This document shows, in pieces, positions 47,301-59,625 of a stretch of DNA of 64,000 bases (position 1 is its first letter; each line of letters begins with the position of its first letter). The position numbers and the translations under genes were made by a program. Source of the stretch: Cynocephalus volans. Lineage: Eukaryota; Chordata; Mammalia; Dermoptera; Cynocephalidae. A model generated the notes under the pieces. It ran no database searches, was not told where the DNA came from, and saw nothing but the letters and a program-made list of their open reading frames with translations. Location of the stretch: positions 79,343,624 through 79,407,623 of the forward strand of contig NC_084478.1 in assembly GCF_027409185.1 (NCBI RefSeq), written 5' to 3'.

Positions 47301-48829
47301 AGTCCACCGGTTTGAGACTAATGACTAACTAGGATGTTGCTGTGGTTGCCAATTTTGTATGGGTATGGCTCCCTCCGTGACTGCTCAGTTGTCCTCTAGT
47401 GCCTTGTGTGTGTGGTTGCCTCGGGTCTTGGGCTTCTCCGGGGAGCCACCTTTCTGGTCAGCTTGGACTCTGCTGGGCTGGTGGCTCACGTACCACAGGG
47501 TGTGTGATCTCTGTTGAGCTTTCACTTCCCGTGCAGGACTTCTCCCTGTTCCGTGTGCTCTGACCCAGGCTGTTAGATCGTGCAGTGGCAACCCCACCGG
47601 GTGTGTGGTTTCTGTCGAGTCTCTGCCTCCGTGGCCGCACGTCTCCCCACTCTGTGTGCACTGTGCTGGGCTGGGGCGTGTCTTCTGCAACCCTCGTCTA
47701 TCAGCTGGGCCTTCAAGACCCTGCTCGGCACCACCTCGCCCAGGAAGTCTACCAGGTTTCTGGTAGGCACAGACGACCAGTCACTCTGGGTGCCTTTGTA
47801 GCACTGTGTAGATCTTTCTCGGGTCTTGTTCACCTTTGTATCCCCCCAGCATAGACCGAATCTAGTGCCCGCCTGCAGCCAGCTCTCTGGCAGGTTCAAG
47901 CGGACCTGGGAACTCTCCTACCACACTATTCCCAACCAGAAATTCGTTAGGCTTTTTTCCGAACTGGTGGCTGCAGAGATGGTATCTGCCTCCCAGTAAC
48001 AGGAAGTTTACCGGGGGCCAGAGTCCAGGGTGTGGTGGAGTGACAGTCGGCCCGCCCATACTTCCTTGCCCTCCCGACACTGGCTGGGGACGCCCCACGC
48101 CACCAACCCGCCAGAGAACCATGGAGGGAGTGGGAGGAGAGGCCGGCCCACAGGCTCCGGAAAGCCCCGCGCCAGGCCAAGCAGGTGGGAAGGCTCAGTG
48201 AGGGCCGAGCTGGGCGGAGCTGCCAGCACCTGGGAAAATGGCGGCACCCCTGGGGCAGTGAGTGGCCTGGTGATGCAGGCGGAAGCCAGGTGGGCGACAG
48301 CCCCCCGAACGGAGCTGGGCCAAGGGTCACTCACAGTGCTGTGCCAGGTAGGGTGCTCACTCTCTGTCTCTGGTTTGTCGCCTTCCCTGTTCTCGGCCGC
48401 TGCCGCCTCGGGCTGTTCAGTCGCGGCGCGGCTCGGGCGCTCCCAGGAATCTTCTTTAATGCCGGCCTGAAACCTCGAATCCTGAATAGGGCAGCTGGTC
48501 ACCTTCAGTGCGGCCCCGGCCTCCGGGATCCTGTCTGCATCCACAGCAGCCCTGGCGCCGTATTCCCTGTTTCGAGACTCGCTTTTGCAGCTAAGAAACA
48601 GTTCTTTTCCTGCTCCACACTTCAAAGCTGTTGCCTGTAAGTGAGGCAGCCTCTCCTGCCGGGGGCAAAGTGGCGGTCACCCCCCACGACCGTCCACCAG
48701 CAGCGGTCCTCCCTTAAGAGATGGCAAGAGGAAGGTCCACAAGTTTCCCGGCTGCCTGAGGCCCAGTGGCTGCCTTTTCCACCTCAGCTACTCCGCGCCA
48801 GCTGCCGCAGCCACCGCCGTCTTGAATCT
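47301..48829 (-). promoter_or_regulatory. L1 5' UTR / internal promoter
   Basis: About 1.5 kb, GC- and CpG-rich, in strong contrast with the surrounding AT-rich DNA. It includes CpG clusters near 48,050-48,450 and the YY1-like motif at the very end. Long frames here on both strands are GC artefacts. Confidence 0.8.
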
Positions 48830-48869
48830 CCTCTTATACATTCTTTATCTTCTTTTAGGTGTATGGTTC

Positions 48870-51350
48870 TGAGTTCTTTTATTTAACAGCTTTATTGACA
48901 TATGGGTATAATTCACATACTATAAAACTCTCCCATTTAAACTGTGCACATCAGTGGATTTTGGTATATTCACAGAGTTGTGCAACCATCATCACAATCT
49001 AGTTATAGAATATTTTATCACGCCGAAAAGAAGCCCCATACCCATAGCAGTAACTCACCATTTTCAACCTCTTCCCTAGCCCTAGGCAAACCCACATTTC
49101 ATATAAATCATGCAATATGTGATCTTTTGTGACTGATTTCTTTCACTGAGCATAAGGTTTTCAAGGTTCATCCATGTTGTAGCATGTATCAGTACTTCAT
49201 TCCTTTTTATTGCTGAATATATTGCATTGTATGGGTATACCACATTTTGTTTGTCTGTTCATCATTTGTATCCAATATTGGCTATTATAAATATTATTGT
49301 GTGAACATCTGTGTATAAGTTTTCATGTGGACAAATGTTTTTAATTTCTCTTGGATATGTACCTAGAAGTGGAATTGCTGGGTCATATGGTAACTTGGTT
49401 TACCTTTTTTTAAAAATTAAGATATAATGAACATACCATAAAATTCATCCTTTTAAAGTGTACAATTCAGTAGTGTTTAGTGTATTCATAAGGAGTTGTG
49501 TAAATATCACCACAGTAAATTTTAGAATATTTCATCACCTCATAAAGAAACTTATACCCATTAGCAATCACTTCCCCCCCCTACACAACTAGTGTCTCCC
49601 TCCACCACCACCACCCTAAGCAATAACTAATCTTCTTTCTGTCTCTATAGATTTGCCTATTCTGGGCATTTCATATAAATGGAATTATGTAATATGTGGT
49701 CTTTTGTGACTGGCTTCTTTTACGTAGCATAATGTTTTCAAGGTTCATCCATGTTGTAGCATTTATCAGTACTTCATTCCTTTTTATTGTCAAACAATAT
49801 TCCTTTGTTTGGAAATAATGCATTTTTATTTATCCATTTATCTGTTGATGGATGTTTAGGTTGTTTCCATTTTGGATTATTATGAATAATGCTGCTATGA
49901 ATATTTGTGTACAAATTTTTGTGTAGATGTATGTTTTCATTTCTCTTGGGTATGTACCTAAGAGTGGAATTTCTGGGTCATATGGTAACTCTTATGTTTA
50001 ACTTTTTGAAGAACTGCCAGACTGTGGTTCTCATTTATGTTTCACTGATGGCTAATGATGTTGAGCATCATTTCATGTGCTTATTGGCAATTTGTATATT
50101 TTCTTTGGAAAAGTATCCATTTATATCATATTTAGGTCTTTGGTCAATTTTGAGTTAATTTCTGTATATGATGTGAAGTAGTGATCCAACTTCAGTCTTT
50201 TGATTGTGGATGTCCAGTTATCCCAGCATCATTTGTTGAAAAGACTGTTGTTTCCCCTATTGAACTGTTGGCATCCTTGTCAGGAAGTGATTGAACTCTC
50301 TATTCCATTGATCTGTAATATGTCTATCCTTATGCCAGTACCACACTGTCTTGATTACTGTAGCCTTGTAATAAGTTTTGAAACTGGAAAGTGTGAGTTC
50401 TCCAACTTTGTTTTTTTTCAAGATCATATTGGCTATTCTGGGTCCCTTGCATTTTCCTATGAATGTTAGGTTCAACTTGTCAATTTCTGCAAAGAAACCA
50501 GCTGGGATTTTTGTAGGGATTGCATTGAATCTGTAGATCCATTTGGGAAGTATTGTCTTCCAATGCATGAACATCAGATGTCTTTCCATTTATTTAAGGC
50601 TTCTTTAATATCTTTCAATAATTTTTTTAATTTTTAGAATATACATTTTACACTTCTTTTATTAAATTTATTTCTGATTATTTTATTCTGTTGAATGCTA
50701 TTGTAAATGGAATTTTTTAAAATTTCATTTCAAATCGTTTGTTGAGATTTGTATATTGATCTTGTGTCTGAAAACTTGCAGAACTTGTTTATTAGTTCTA
50801 ATAGTTTTTTAATAGATTCTTTAGGATTTCTATATACAAGGTCATGTCATCTATGAATACAGATAATTTTACTTCTTTCTTTCCAGTCTGAAAGCCTTTC
50901 TTCTTTTTCTTGTCTAATTGTCCTGGCTAGAACCTCCAGTACAATGTTAAATAGAAGTGGTTAGAGTGAATATTGTTGTCTCGTTCCTGATCTTAAGGGG
51001 AAAATATTCACTCTTTTAATTTTAGGTTTGATGTTAGCTGGGGGTTTTTCATAGGTGCCCCTACCAGGTTGAGGAAGTTCCCATATATACCTGGTTTGTT
51101 GAACGTTTTTATCATGAATGGGTATTTGTCAAATGCTTTTTCATTGTCTATTGACATGATCACGTTATCGTTCTTTATTCTGTTGATATGTTGTTTATTG
51201 ATTTTTGGATGTTAAAATAACTATGTACTCCTGGATGAACCTCACTTGTTTTTGTTTGTTTAATGACTTTCCTGAACTAATTCTGTAAACTCTGTATTCC
51301 TTGTAGTTTGCCATCACAGAAGTGTCTGCTCGGTTAGTTTGGTTGTTAAA
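48870..51350 (-). mobile_element. Older L1 sequence, two overlapping copies
   Basis: Both 48,880-49,400 and 49,405-51,350 begin with the same 3' UTR text ('ataattcacatactataaaact' and 'ataatgaacataccataaaatt') and run into ORF2, ending with a decayed RT region. The first copy is truncated. No long frame remains. Confidence 0.8.
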
Positions 51351-52437
51351 TGACTGGTCTCAGATTTCCTTAAATGCCTTGAATCTATAAATCCACCATT
51401 TGCCTAGGGCTTCATGTGTGTGTGTTTTGGCATGCCTTCAACACATAGGAACTTTACAATTCTGCCTTAGCCTTCACTGCTTGAGTAGGGTCTCAAAGTC
51501 AGCCAGAGGTGCAAGATTGAGGGCTTTTTAGGTCTTTCCTGAGTGTGCACACAGTGCTGCATATTCACACAGCTTTCTAAATATCCAGAAATATATCAGA
51601 ACTTTTTAAAGCCCCCTGTGGACGCCTCATTCCCCAGATCTTCCTTTTAAGCTTTTGGCCAGGCTCTTATTTAACCATGGTTATTAAATTTGCTATGTAT
51701 CTTCATCAGATGTTTTTCTATGTATATTTGAATATGTACATATAGTAATATAGTTTTGTTATATGCCTTTTAAAATTTTGGTATTGCTAAATTAATTTAT
51801 TTCCTTTTAATCATTCAAGTAATACATGAATAAATTCTTAGTATAAAAATACAAACAACACAGATGAACATAAAATCTCCCTTGATGTATCCCCAGTCCT
51901 AATCCAGAGGTAGCCACTTTCATCTGCTTGGTAAGTATCAATCAAGATTTTTTTGCATACATGTATATTTTTATTATTGTTTCCATGTTGTTTTAAAAGA
52001 TAAGTGCTCTCATATTGCACATATTGTTTTGCAACTTGCTTTTATCTTAGTGATACATCTTTGAGATCTTTTTGTATCAGTATACATACGTCTACCTCAT
52101 TTTTAAAACTGCTATATAGGATTCCATGGTATAGAGTCTCCTTTGTTTATTCCTGTTTTGATCAACATTTCGGTCATCCAGTTTCTGACTATTGTAAAAT
52201 GATGCCTCAGTGGATACCCTCGTACATGATATAAACATGAGAGTATTCTCTAGGTTATATACCTGGAAGAGGAATTGCTAGGTAGAAGAGTTTACACATT
52301 TGAGATTTTAAGTACTGCTAAATATTGCCCTCCAAAATATCTGCTTCAGTATCTCACTCCTACAATATATGAGAATATATTTCCTTGTACTGCTGACAGT
52401 ATTGGATGTTATTGACCTTTTCATTTTTACCTATCTT
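51351..52437. other. Intron, worn repeat sequence
   Basis: No exon of KIF4A is seen. 51,780-52,430 resembles a very old L1 3' region on the minus strand. 51,351-51,650 is moderately GC-rich and unassigned. Confidence 0.5.
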
Positions 52438-52441
52438 GAAC

Positions 52442-52842
52442 TGTTCTGTGGTGCACACCCCGAGTGAATAACGACAGACACTCACTGTTAAAGTCAGGGA
52501 TTAGGGATTTTACTTCTTGGCCGGCCAGCTGTCTCCCCAGAAAACCTGGTCAGAGAGCAGCCCCCAGCCTCATTAGGGAAGGGTTTATAAAGGCAACAAC
52601 CACATCCTGTTTGGCATACCGGATGTTCTGCAAGAGCAAACAAGCTGGTTTACAGAAGCCAAAATAAGCAGGTTAAGCAAAATTTTAGCCCATGTTTTGA
52701 CATTGGAAAATTACATCTTTGCTTAACATCCTGTTTCTGGGTTATAGTGGTTCCCAGAAAAGTTACACGAGCTGAATGTTTTCTCACGAGTGGGGGGGGC
52801 ATCAGGCCTTTAAGATGGAGTTACTTATGTTAGCTTGCAACA
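52442..52842 (-). repeat. Solo LTR of a class I-type endogenous retrovirus, minus strand
   Basis: A 401-bp element with TG...CA ends and a 4-bp target duplication GAAC on both sides (52,438 and 52,843). On the minus strand it has a TATA-like TTTATAAACCC. It is inserted into old L1. Solo form means the internal region was lost by LTR-LTR recombination. Confidence 0.8.
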
Positions 52843-53172
52843 GAACATTGAATGTTATTTTTAAAAACATATTTCTCTGATTACATGTGAGATTGTGCAT
52901 CTTTTTGTGTTACTGACCATTTCTCTTTTCATTTCTATGGATTGCTTGTTCATACCCTTTGCTTATTTTTTCTTCTCTCAGGCTGTATTTTTCTTGTGGA
53001 TTTGTGGGAATTGTTTATATATTCTGGATATTAATCCTTTGTTACGTATGTTGTGCATATTTTTCTCAGTCTCATTTTTTAATTTTGTTAACCTTTCATT
53101 CATGTCCTGTGTGTTTCTTCCTATATGTTTTTTCTTTTATTTTTGAATATATAAAATTGGCTACTTTTGAAG

Positions 53173-55310
53173 TAATAGCTTTTTTTTTCTTTTTCAACTT
53201 TATTGAGGTATAATTGACCAAAAAAAATTGTATGTATTCAAGGTAGACAATATGATGTTTTGTGTAGTGTAAGGGCTAGGGTCTGGAGCTCACAGACCCC
53301 TCAAGCCCGTTCACACACCCTTCACACACAGGTCTATGCACTAGGTAACCGGCAAAAAGGTCCTTGGAGCCTTGGTTGAAGAAGGAATAGTCTTTATTCA
53401 GTACACACACATCGAAGAGATAAGCAGTACAACAAGAAACTCAGAAATTTAACTGCTACCAGCAAGGTCGAAAGTAAAACTGAAACTGAGCAGCAGCCAG
53501 CAGAGTAAACATGCTCTATTGTTAGATGCCAGCTCTCTGCGACCAGCCTGCTTCACAGACTGCAGAACACACACAAGCAATTATCTAGAAAGATATATGG
53601 GTGCACATGCACACTAACTCCACCCACACACAACTTGTTTACAAGAAATGTGCTACTCAACCCCCCAGCCAGACCTGAGCTGAGGGAGCCTGACTAAATT
53701 ATTCTATTTTCCCCACATTTTGATATATGTATACATTGTGAAATGATTACTACGATCAAGCTGATTAGCATATCCATCACCTCACATAGTTACCTTTTTA
53801 AAAATATTCACTCAGATTCTCAACAAATAGCTGTTGAATAAAAAAATGAAAAAAATAGATAAAAATATTCTTTCTTGAAGTAAAATTTGTGTACAATAAA
53901 ATGCATGTATTTTAAGTGCTCGGTTTGTTAATTTTTGATAGTTGTGTACACTCATGTATCTACCACCTAAAACACAATGTAAAACATTTCCACTCCCCCA
54001 GAAAGTTCCTTTGCCCTCCTTTCCAGTCAATCTACCCTTTATTCTATCCCAGGCAACCACTTCCTGACTTCTATTACTTTTGCATGTTCTTAGACTTCAT
54101 GAGAATGGGTTCATATAATGGTTTTTGTGTGTGTGTGCCTAGCTTCTTTTTGTTCAACATAATGTTTTTTGCAATTTGTTCATGTTCTTGTTAGTGATTT
54201 GTTCTTTTGTATTGCTAAGTAGTATTCCATTCTATGATTATACCACTGTTTGTTTTTCTATTCTCCTGTTGATGGAAATTTGGGCTATTTCCAGTTTTTA
54301 GCTATTGTGAATAAGGGTACACTGAACATTCTTGTACAGATCTTTTTGTGAACATATTTTTTCATTTCTCTTGGGTAAATACCTAGTAATGGAAGGGAGT
54401 AAAGGTATGCTTAACTTTAAAGTGCCTAACTGTGCTTTAACATCGTTTGTACCATTTTACAACTCAGCAGTGTATGAGAGTTTCAGTTTTCCACATCTTC
54501 ATAAAAAAGACGTCTTAGAAATTCTAGTGGGTGTCAGATGGTATCTCATCATGGTTTTAATTCGCATTTTCAAGAGGATAAATGTTGAGACCCTTTTCAT
54601 GTACTTACTGGCTATTCATATATCTTTTTTTTAAAGTATCTTTTCAAGTGTCTTGCCCATTTTTAAAAATTGAATTGTTCATCTTTTTGTTAACAATTTG
54701 TATGAGTTCTTTACATGTTCTGGATTCAAGTGTCAGATGTATATATTACAAGTCTTTTTTTTCCAGTCTGTAGCTTGTATATCTTTTTAATGGTGTCTTT
54801 TAATGAGCAAAAATTTTAATTTTGATCAAGTACAGTTTATCATGTTTTTTTCTTTAATGTTTAGTTCTTTTGGTGTCCTATCCAGGAAGTCTCTGCCTAC
54901 CCCAAAGTCATGAAGATATTTTCCTGTTTCCTACTTGAAGCTTTATAGTTTTAGCTTTTTTTTTATTAGTTCTACAATCTGTCTTGGATCAGTTTTTGGT
55001 TATTAAGTGAAATAGGGGTTGGAGATCATTTTCCCCCACATGGATATCCAATTGTTACAACATGATATGTTAAAAAGAAGTTCCTTTGCACACTCAATTG
55101 GCTTAGTGTCTTGGTGTATTGAATTGACCATATATGTGTGGAGTCTGTTTCTAGACTTGATTCTGCCTTATTATTCAATTTGTTTATTCTTAGACTTTTT
55201 AATAAGTCTGGTTTATAGTATGTTTTAATATCTGAGAGGGCAATTTCCCCCTCACTTTTATCAGAATTGTTTTGATTATTTTCTCTTCAGGTGAATTTTA
55301 TTTATTCACT
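53173..55310 (-). mobile_element. Old L1 3' region and ORF2 fragments, minus strand
   Basis: 'caactttattgaggtataattgacc' and 'gatatatgtatacattgtgaaatgatt' are L1 3' UTR phrases. They are separated only by the solo LTR at 53,263-53,717. A second L1 3' start lies near 53,880, followed by decayed ORF2 to about 55,300. Confidence 0.75.
53263..53717 (-). repeat. Solo LTR, second family, minus strand
   Basis: A 455-bp element with TG...CA ends and the 5-bp target duplication TTTTG at 53,258 and 53,718. Removing it rejoins the L1 text exactly. On the minus strand an AATAAA lies in 'ctgaataaagac', the expected R-region poly(A) signal. Confidence 0.85.
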
Positions 55311-55311
55311 T

Positions 55312-55430
55312 ATTTATTTAAATTGTTTTTTGGTGGGTTTTTTTGGCAGTTGGCCAGTACAGGGATCCGAACACTTGACTGTGGTGTTATCAGCACCACA
55401 CTAACCAAGCGAGCTAACTGGCTGGCCCCA
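55312..55430 (-). repeat. tRNA-Ile-like SINE, minus strand
   Basis: Body 'ggtgttatcagcaccacactaacc' and end 'gctaactggctggcccc'. The flanks GGTGAATTTTA and AGATGAATTTTA form the target duplication. Inserted in old L1. Confidence 0.85.
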
Positions 55431-56074
55431 GATGAATTTTAGAATCAAATTATCAAGTGCTATGAAGTCTTTTGGAGATTTTTATTGAAAACTGAATTCA
55501 GTTAATAGATTAAGAAGAATTGAGCCTTCTCATCTAGGACAATGATCTTTCTGTATTTATTAAAGTCTTTTATGTCTTTCAGTAAGGTTTTTAGTTTTCT
55601 TAACCACATTCTTACACCACATACCTTGTTGAACTTATCCCAGAATATTGTAGTTTTTGTTGCTATTTTGAATATCTTTTTCTGTTTTCTATTCCTGTCT
55701 AGGAAAAGTATTACTTTTTAAACTTTAATCTTATATCTAAATACCTTGCTGAATTGCTTTCTTAGTTTCTCATGTCAGTTGAGTTTTAGGGATTTTCTAA
55801 GTGGGCATTCACATTATTTTCAAGTAGACACTTTGGCCTTTTCCTTTCCAACATTTATACCTCATTTCTTATCTTTTTTCAGTATAGTGTTGAATAGTAC
55901 CAGTGATAGCAGACATACTACCTTTTTTTTTTTTTTTTTTACTCTAACCAGAAAGTTGCTTGTGCTTCATCTTTAACTATCTACATTTCTGGCAGGTACC
56001 CTTTATCACATTAAGAAACTGGCCTGCTATTCTTATTTTGCAAAGAATTACATATTTTTAAAATAAGAAATGAG

Positions 56075-57015
56075 TGTTAATTTTATTGTTGAGTAGTATT
56101 CCGTTGTGTATGTATACCACATTTTCCTTATCCAGTCATCTGTCCATGGACATTTAGGTTGGTTCCAGCTCTTAGCTACTGTAAATAGAACTGCAATAAA
56201 AGTGGGAGTGCAGGTATCTCTTCAACATAGCGATTTCCATTCCTTTGGTATATACCCAGCAGTGAGATTATTAGATTGTATGGCAGTTCTATCTGTAGTT
56301 GTTTGAGGAACCTCCATACTATTTTCCATAAAATGGCTGCACTAATTCACAATCCCACCAACAGTGTAGGAGGGTTCCCCTTTCTCCACATCCTCACTAG
56401 CATTTGTTATTCTCTGTCTTTTTGATAATAGCCATGTAGCTGGGGCGAGATGATATCTCAATGTAGCTTTGATTTGCATTTCCCAGATGCTTAGTCAGTT
56501 AAGCATTTTCTCTTGTGTCTGTTAGCCATTTGTATATCTTCCTTTGAGAAATGTCTATTTTACTCCTTTGCCCATTTTTTAATCAGGTTACTGGTTTTTA
56601 TGCTACTCTGCCATAAAAAAGGATGAAATTCTGCCATTCGCAACAACATGGATGAACATAGATAAAATTATGTTAAGTGAAATAAAGCAGGCACAGAAAA
56701 AAATACCACATGTCCTCACTCATAAGTAGGAGCTAAATAAATAAACAAAAAAGCAAAAAAAAGAAAGATACAACAATCACAATAAGTCATTGAACTTTCA
56801 AAAGGAGAGGACAGAACTAAGGCCACCAGAGGTGGGAAAGGGGGAGGGAAAGAGGTGTTAGCAGGAAATTGGTAAAGGGCTACAAAAATGATTACATTGT
56901 GTAATGTTGAATATACTAATTATCCTGATTTGAATGTCACATTGCACACAGGTAGTGCTATTCAACACTGTACCCTACAGATATGTACAATTTATTACAT
57001 TTCAATAAAACAAAA
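56075..57015. mobile_element. 5'-inverted (twin-primed) L1
   Basis: 56,080-56,600 is L1 ORF2 C-terminal sequence on the minus strand. 56,605-57,015 is the ORF2 end and 3' UTR on the plus strand, with AATAAA near 57,004. In L1 coordinates the two parts meet almost exactly at the 'ggaatactactc' position, the pattern made by twin priming. Confidence 0.85.
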
Positions 57016-58840
57016 TTTATCGATTGGGAATTAATGATCGTATAGTTTTTCCTCTTTTAACCTATTGATAGAGTGAGTTATAAAAATAAATTTTCTATCA
57101 TTTCCCAAATTGACCATGATAAATTATTCTTTCTGTACACTGCTGGATTTAATGTATTAGTTTTTGGTTTATGAGTTTTATGAATCTGTTTCTATGAGAA
57201 AGTGGCCTGTAACTTTCTTTGTATGTATGCTCTCCTCATTCAGTTTTGGTTTGAAGGTTTAGCCAACTATATAAAATGAATTGGGAAGCTCTCAATTTTT
57301 TTTTCTATGCACTGGTACAGTTTATATAACATGGGAATTATCTTTGAAAGTTCCTTGATTTGATTTTGTATGTGTTGAGCCAATTTTGGTAATTTCTTTT
57401 TTTTAGGAAATTATTCATTTTGTCTAGATTTTAAAATTTATTGACATGATATTACAAGTAGATTTACTTTACATTTTAAATCTCCTCTCTATATATCTGT
57501 AATTATGTTTCTACTTTCATTTCTGTTGTTTATATATCGTCTCTATTTTTTTTTCTATCACCTTTGACAGATTTGTTGATTAACTCTACTTTTGTTTTCT
57601 TTTTATTTTTTTACTCTCTATTAATGACTAGGTTAAAAACTAGGTTGTTTTATTTTGTTTTATTTTATATTCTTTCTATTGCTTCTTGAGTTGAAATCTG
57701 AGTTCACTTTTTTTTCTTTTTTAGAAAGACATTTCAAGCATATACAAAAGAGGTCAGGATGGTATAATGAATCCCCCACATACCTGTCATTCAGCTTAAA
57801 AATGACTAATTTATGACCAGTCTTGTTTCATCTATATCCTATCCACTTTCTCTCTCTGATATTATTTTGAGACAAATCCCAGATACATTGTTTTATTTGT
57901 TTCAGTTTGTATCTGTAAAAAATAAGAAGTCTTTTAAAAATATAATCATCTAAAAATTAACAGTAATGCCTTAACATAATCAAGTATCTAGTCAGTATAG
58001 GGGAATCTGAACCCTTGACCTTGGTGTTATGTCATAGATTTTATTTATTTGGATCAGGATTCAAACAAGGTCGACACATTGTTATTGCTTTATAAGTCTT
58101 TTAAGTCTCTTTTAATGTATAGGTACCTCCTCCACCTCTCCTTACCCCTCAAGTCCCTGCAATTTATTTATTGAAGAAATCAGATTGTCTTGTGGAATTT
58201 CCTGTAGTATGAATTTCACTGATTGCATACCCACATAGTTTAACATGTTTCTCTTTCCTCTGTATTTCCTAAAAACTGATAGATCTATAGACTTAATCAC
58301 ATTCAGGATGAATTTTTTATCCTTTATTTGCACATACCGTTTATCTCTCCTCTGGTGGTGTAGCTCATTTATTTTTAATTGTCCTTGTCTAAAATGATAT
58401 ATTTAAAGCTATACATTTCCTTTAACTACCACTTACATGTAATCTTATAATTTTGAGAAGTAGTGCTCTCACTATTCATTTCTAAATAGGATGATATTTT
58501 CTTTTTCATTTTTTCTCTAACCGAAGAGTTATGTAGAAAGTGTTTCTATATTTCCTTTTGTTGTTAATTTTTAATTTATTGCATTATGATCAACAAATGT
58601 GTGTGATTTGTTTCTTGAAATTTGGCTTCATACTTGTTTGGTCTTTATCAATACTCTATGTGTATTTTTTAAAAGTATATTTTCTGTTGTTAATTATTCA
58701 GATCTTCATGTCCTTTCCTGTTATTTACTTAATGTTATTTTTTTACAATATGACCAAGGATTTGTCAATTTTTTCTTATATGTCTTTGTTTATGCGTTAT
58801 ACATTTTGAAGCTATGTTGCTAGTTGCGTAAAGAATCATG
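57016..58840 (-). other. Intron with old L1 pieces and a worn SINE
   Basis: 57,050-57,720 and 58,380-58,830 look like decayed L1 ORF2 on the minus strand. 57,985-58,035 has a SINE scrap ('gggaatctgaacccttgaccttggtgttat'). No exon is seen. Confidence 0.55.
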
Positions 58841-58847
58841 ACATATA

Positions 58848-58909
58848 CAAGGGTACTTCAAAAAGTTCATTTAATTCTATTTTTGCACAAGCTTTTAGAA
58901 GTACCCTCG
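58848..58909. repeat. Mariner-type MITE, 62 bp
   Basis: Terminal inverted repeats CAAGGGTACTTC and GAAGTACCCTCG, with TA on both sides. The very short, internally deleted form has no coding capacity. Confidence 0.8.
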
Positions 58910-59028
58910 TATCTTTTTAGAGGATTATATCTATTTTGTCTGATTAGTATTCCTTCACTTTCTCTTTGTTAGCCCTCACCTGGTATGTCTTTTTCCGTCC
59001 TTTATCTTGTAGAAACTATGTAGATTTC

Positions 59029-59052
59029 ATTCATTCATTCATTCATTCATTT
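59029..59052. repeat. TTCA tetranucleotide microsatellite
   Basis: Six uninterrupted ATTC/TTCA units. Confidence 0.9.
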
Positions 59053-59489
59053 ATACCAAATCTGATGTTCTCTTTTAACAGGGAGTTTTGTCCTGTATAC
59101 ATTTATCTGTGTGTTTGGACTTATTCTTGCCACATCATTGGCTATTGGCCCACTGGCCTACTCTTGCTCTGGTACCACAGCCAATTACTGTGACGATTGT
59201 CCCAGGGCTCTTTCCAGTTTTTGAATTCACTACCTTCAAGTCTGCAGTACTCCTGGAGTTGGTGCTACCTTTTTACAGCAGTACTCTCCTGTATATTTTT
59301 TCTTATTTAGTCTGATTCATCTGCTTTCAATCTTGGATTTTGCAGTTTCTGATCCACCAGTGATGGATTCACACGTGGTTGATGGTTTTCCCACTTGGAA
59401 GCATCTTCAAAGACTTTTAGGGGCTCTTAAAGGGATTTTATTCAATTGCATTAGAGGGTTTTACGTACACTTTCTGGGTAGCCCATCTT

Positions 59490-59625
59490 AGCTTCAGAGC
59501 TTCAGTTTTCTCATTTGTAGAATAGGACTTGAATATATATCCCCATAGAGTTGTAGCAATTAAGTGAACTCATATTTGTAAAACACATAGCACAATTCCT
59601 GGTAAATAGTAGCCTCTTCATTATT
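59490..59625 (+). repeat. MIR fragment
   Basis: 'cagttttctcatttgtagaatagga' then 'gtagcaattaagtgaactcatatttgtaaaacac' and 'tggtaaatagtag' follow the 3' half of MIR. Confidence 0.7.

Larger units (their letters stand above)
41986..48829 (-). mobile_element. Full-length young LINE-1, antisense to KIF4A
   Basis: Order on the minus strand: CpG-rich 5' UTR (48,829-47,301), ORF1 (47,300-46,302), ORF2 (46,114-42,286), 3' UTR with a GT/CA microsatellite, and poly(A) (T-run at 41,986-42,005 on plus). Flanks TTCTTATACCTTC (41,971) and TCTTATACATTC (48,832) look like a slightly worn target duplication. The 5' end has CAAGACGGCGGTG, close to the YY1 site that sets L1 transcription starts. Total length is about 6.8 kb. 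Confidence 0.93.

Noticed and set aside
47385-48640. Several frames of 100-205 codons on both strands
   Set aside because: They lie in the GC-rich L1 5' UTR, overlap each other in all frames and have no family similarity.
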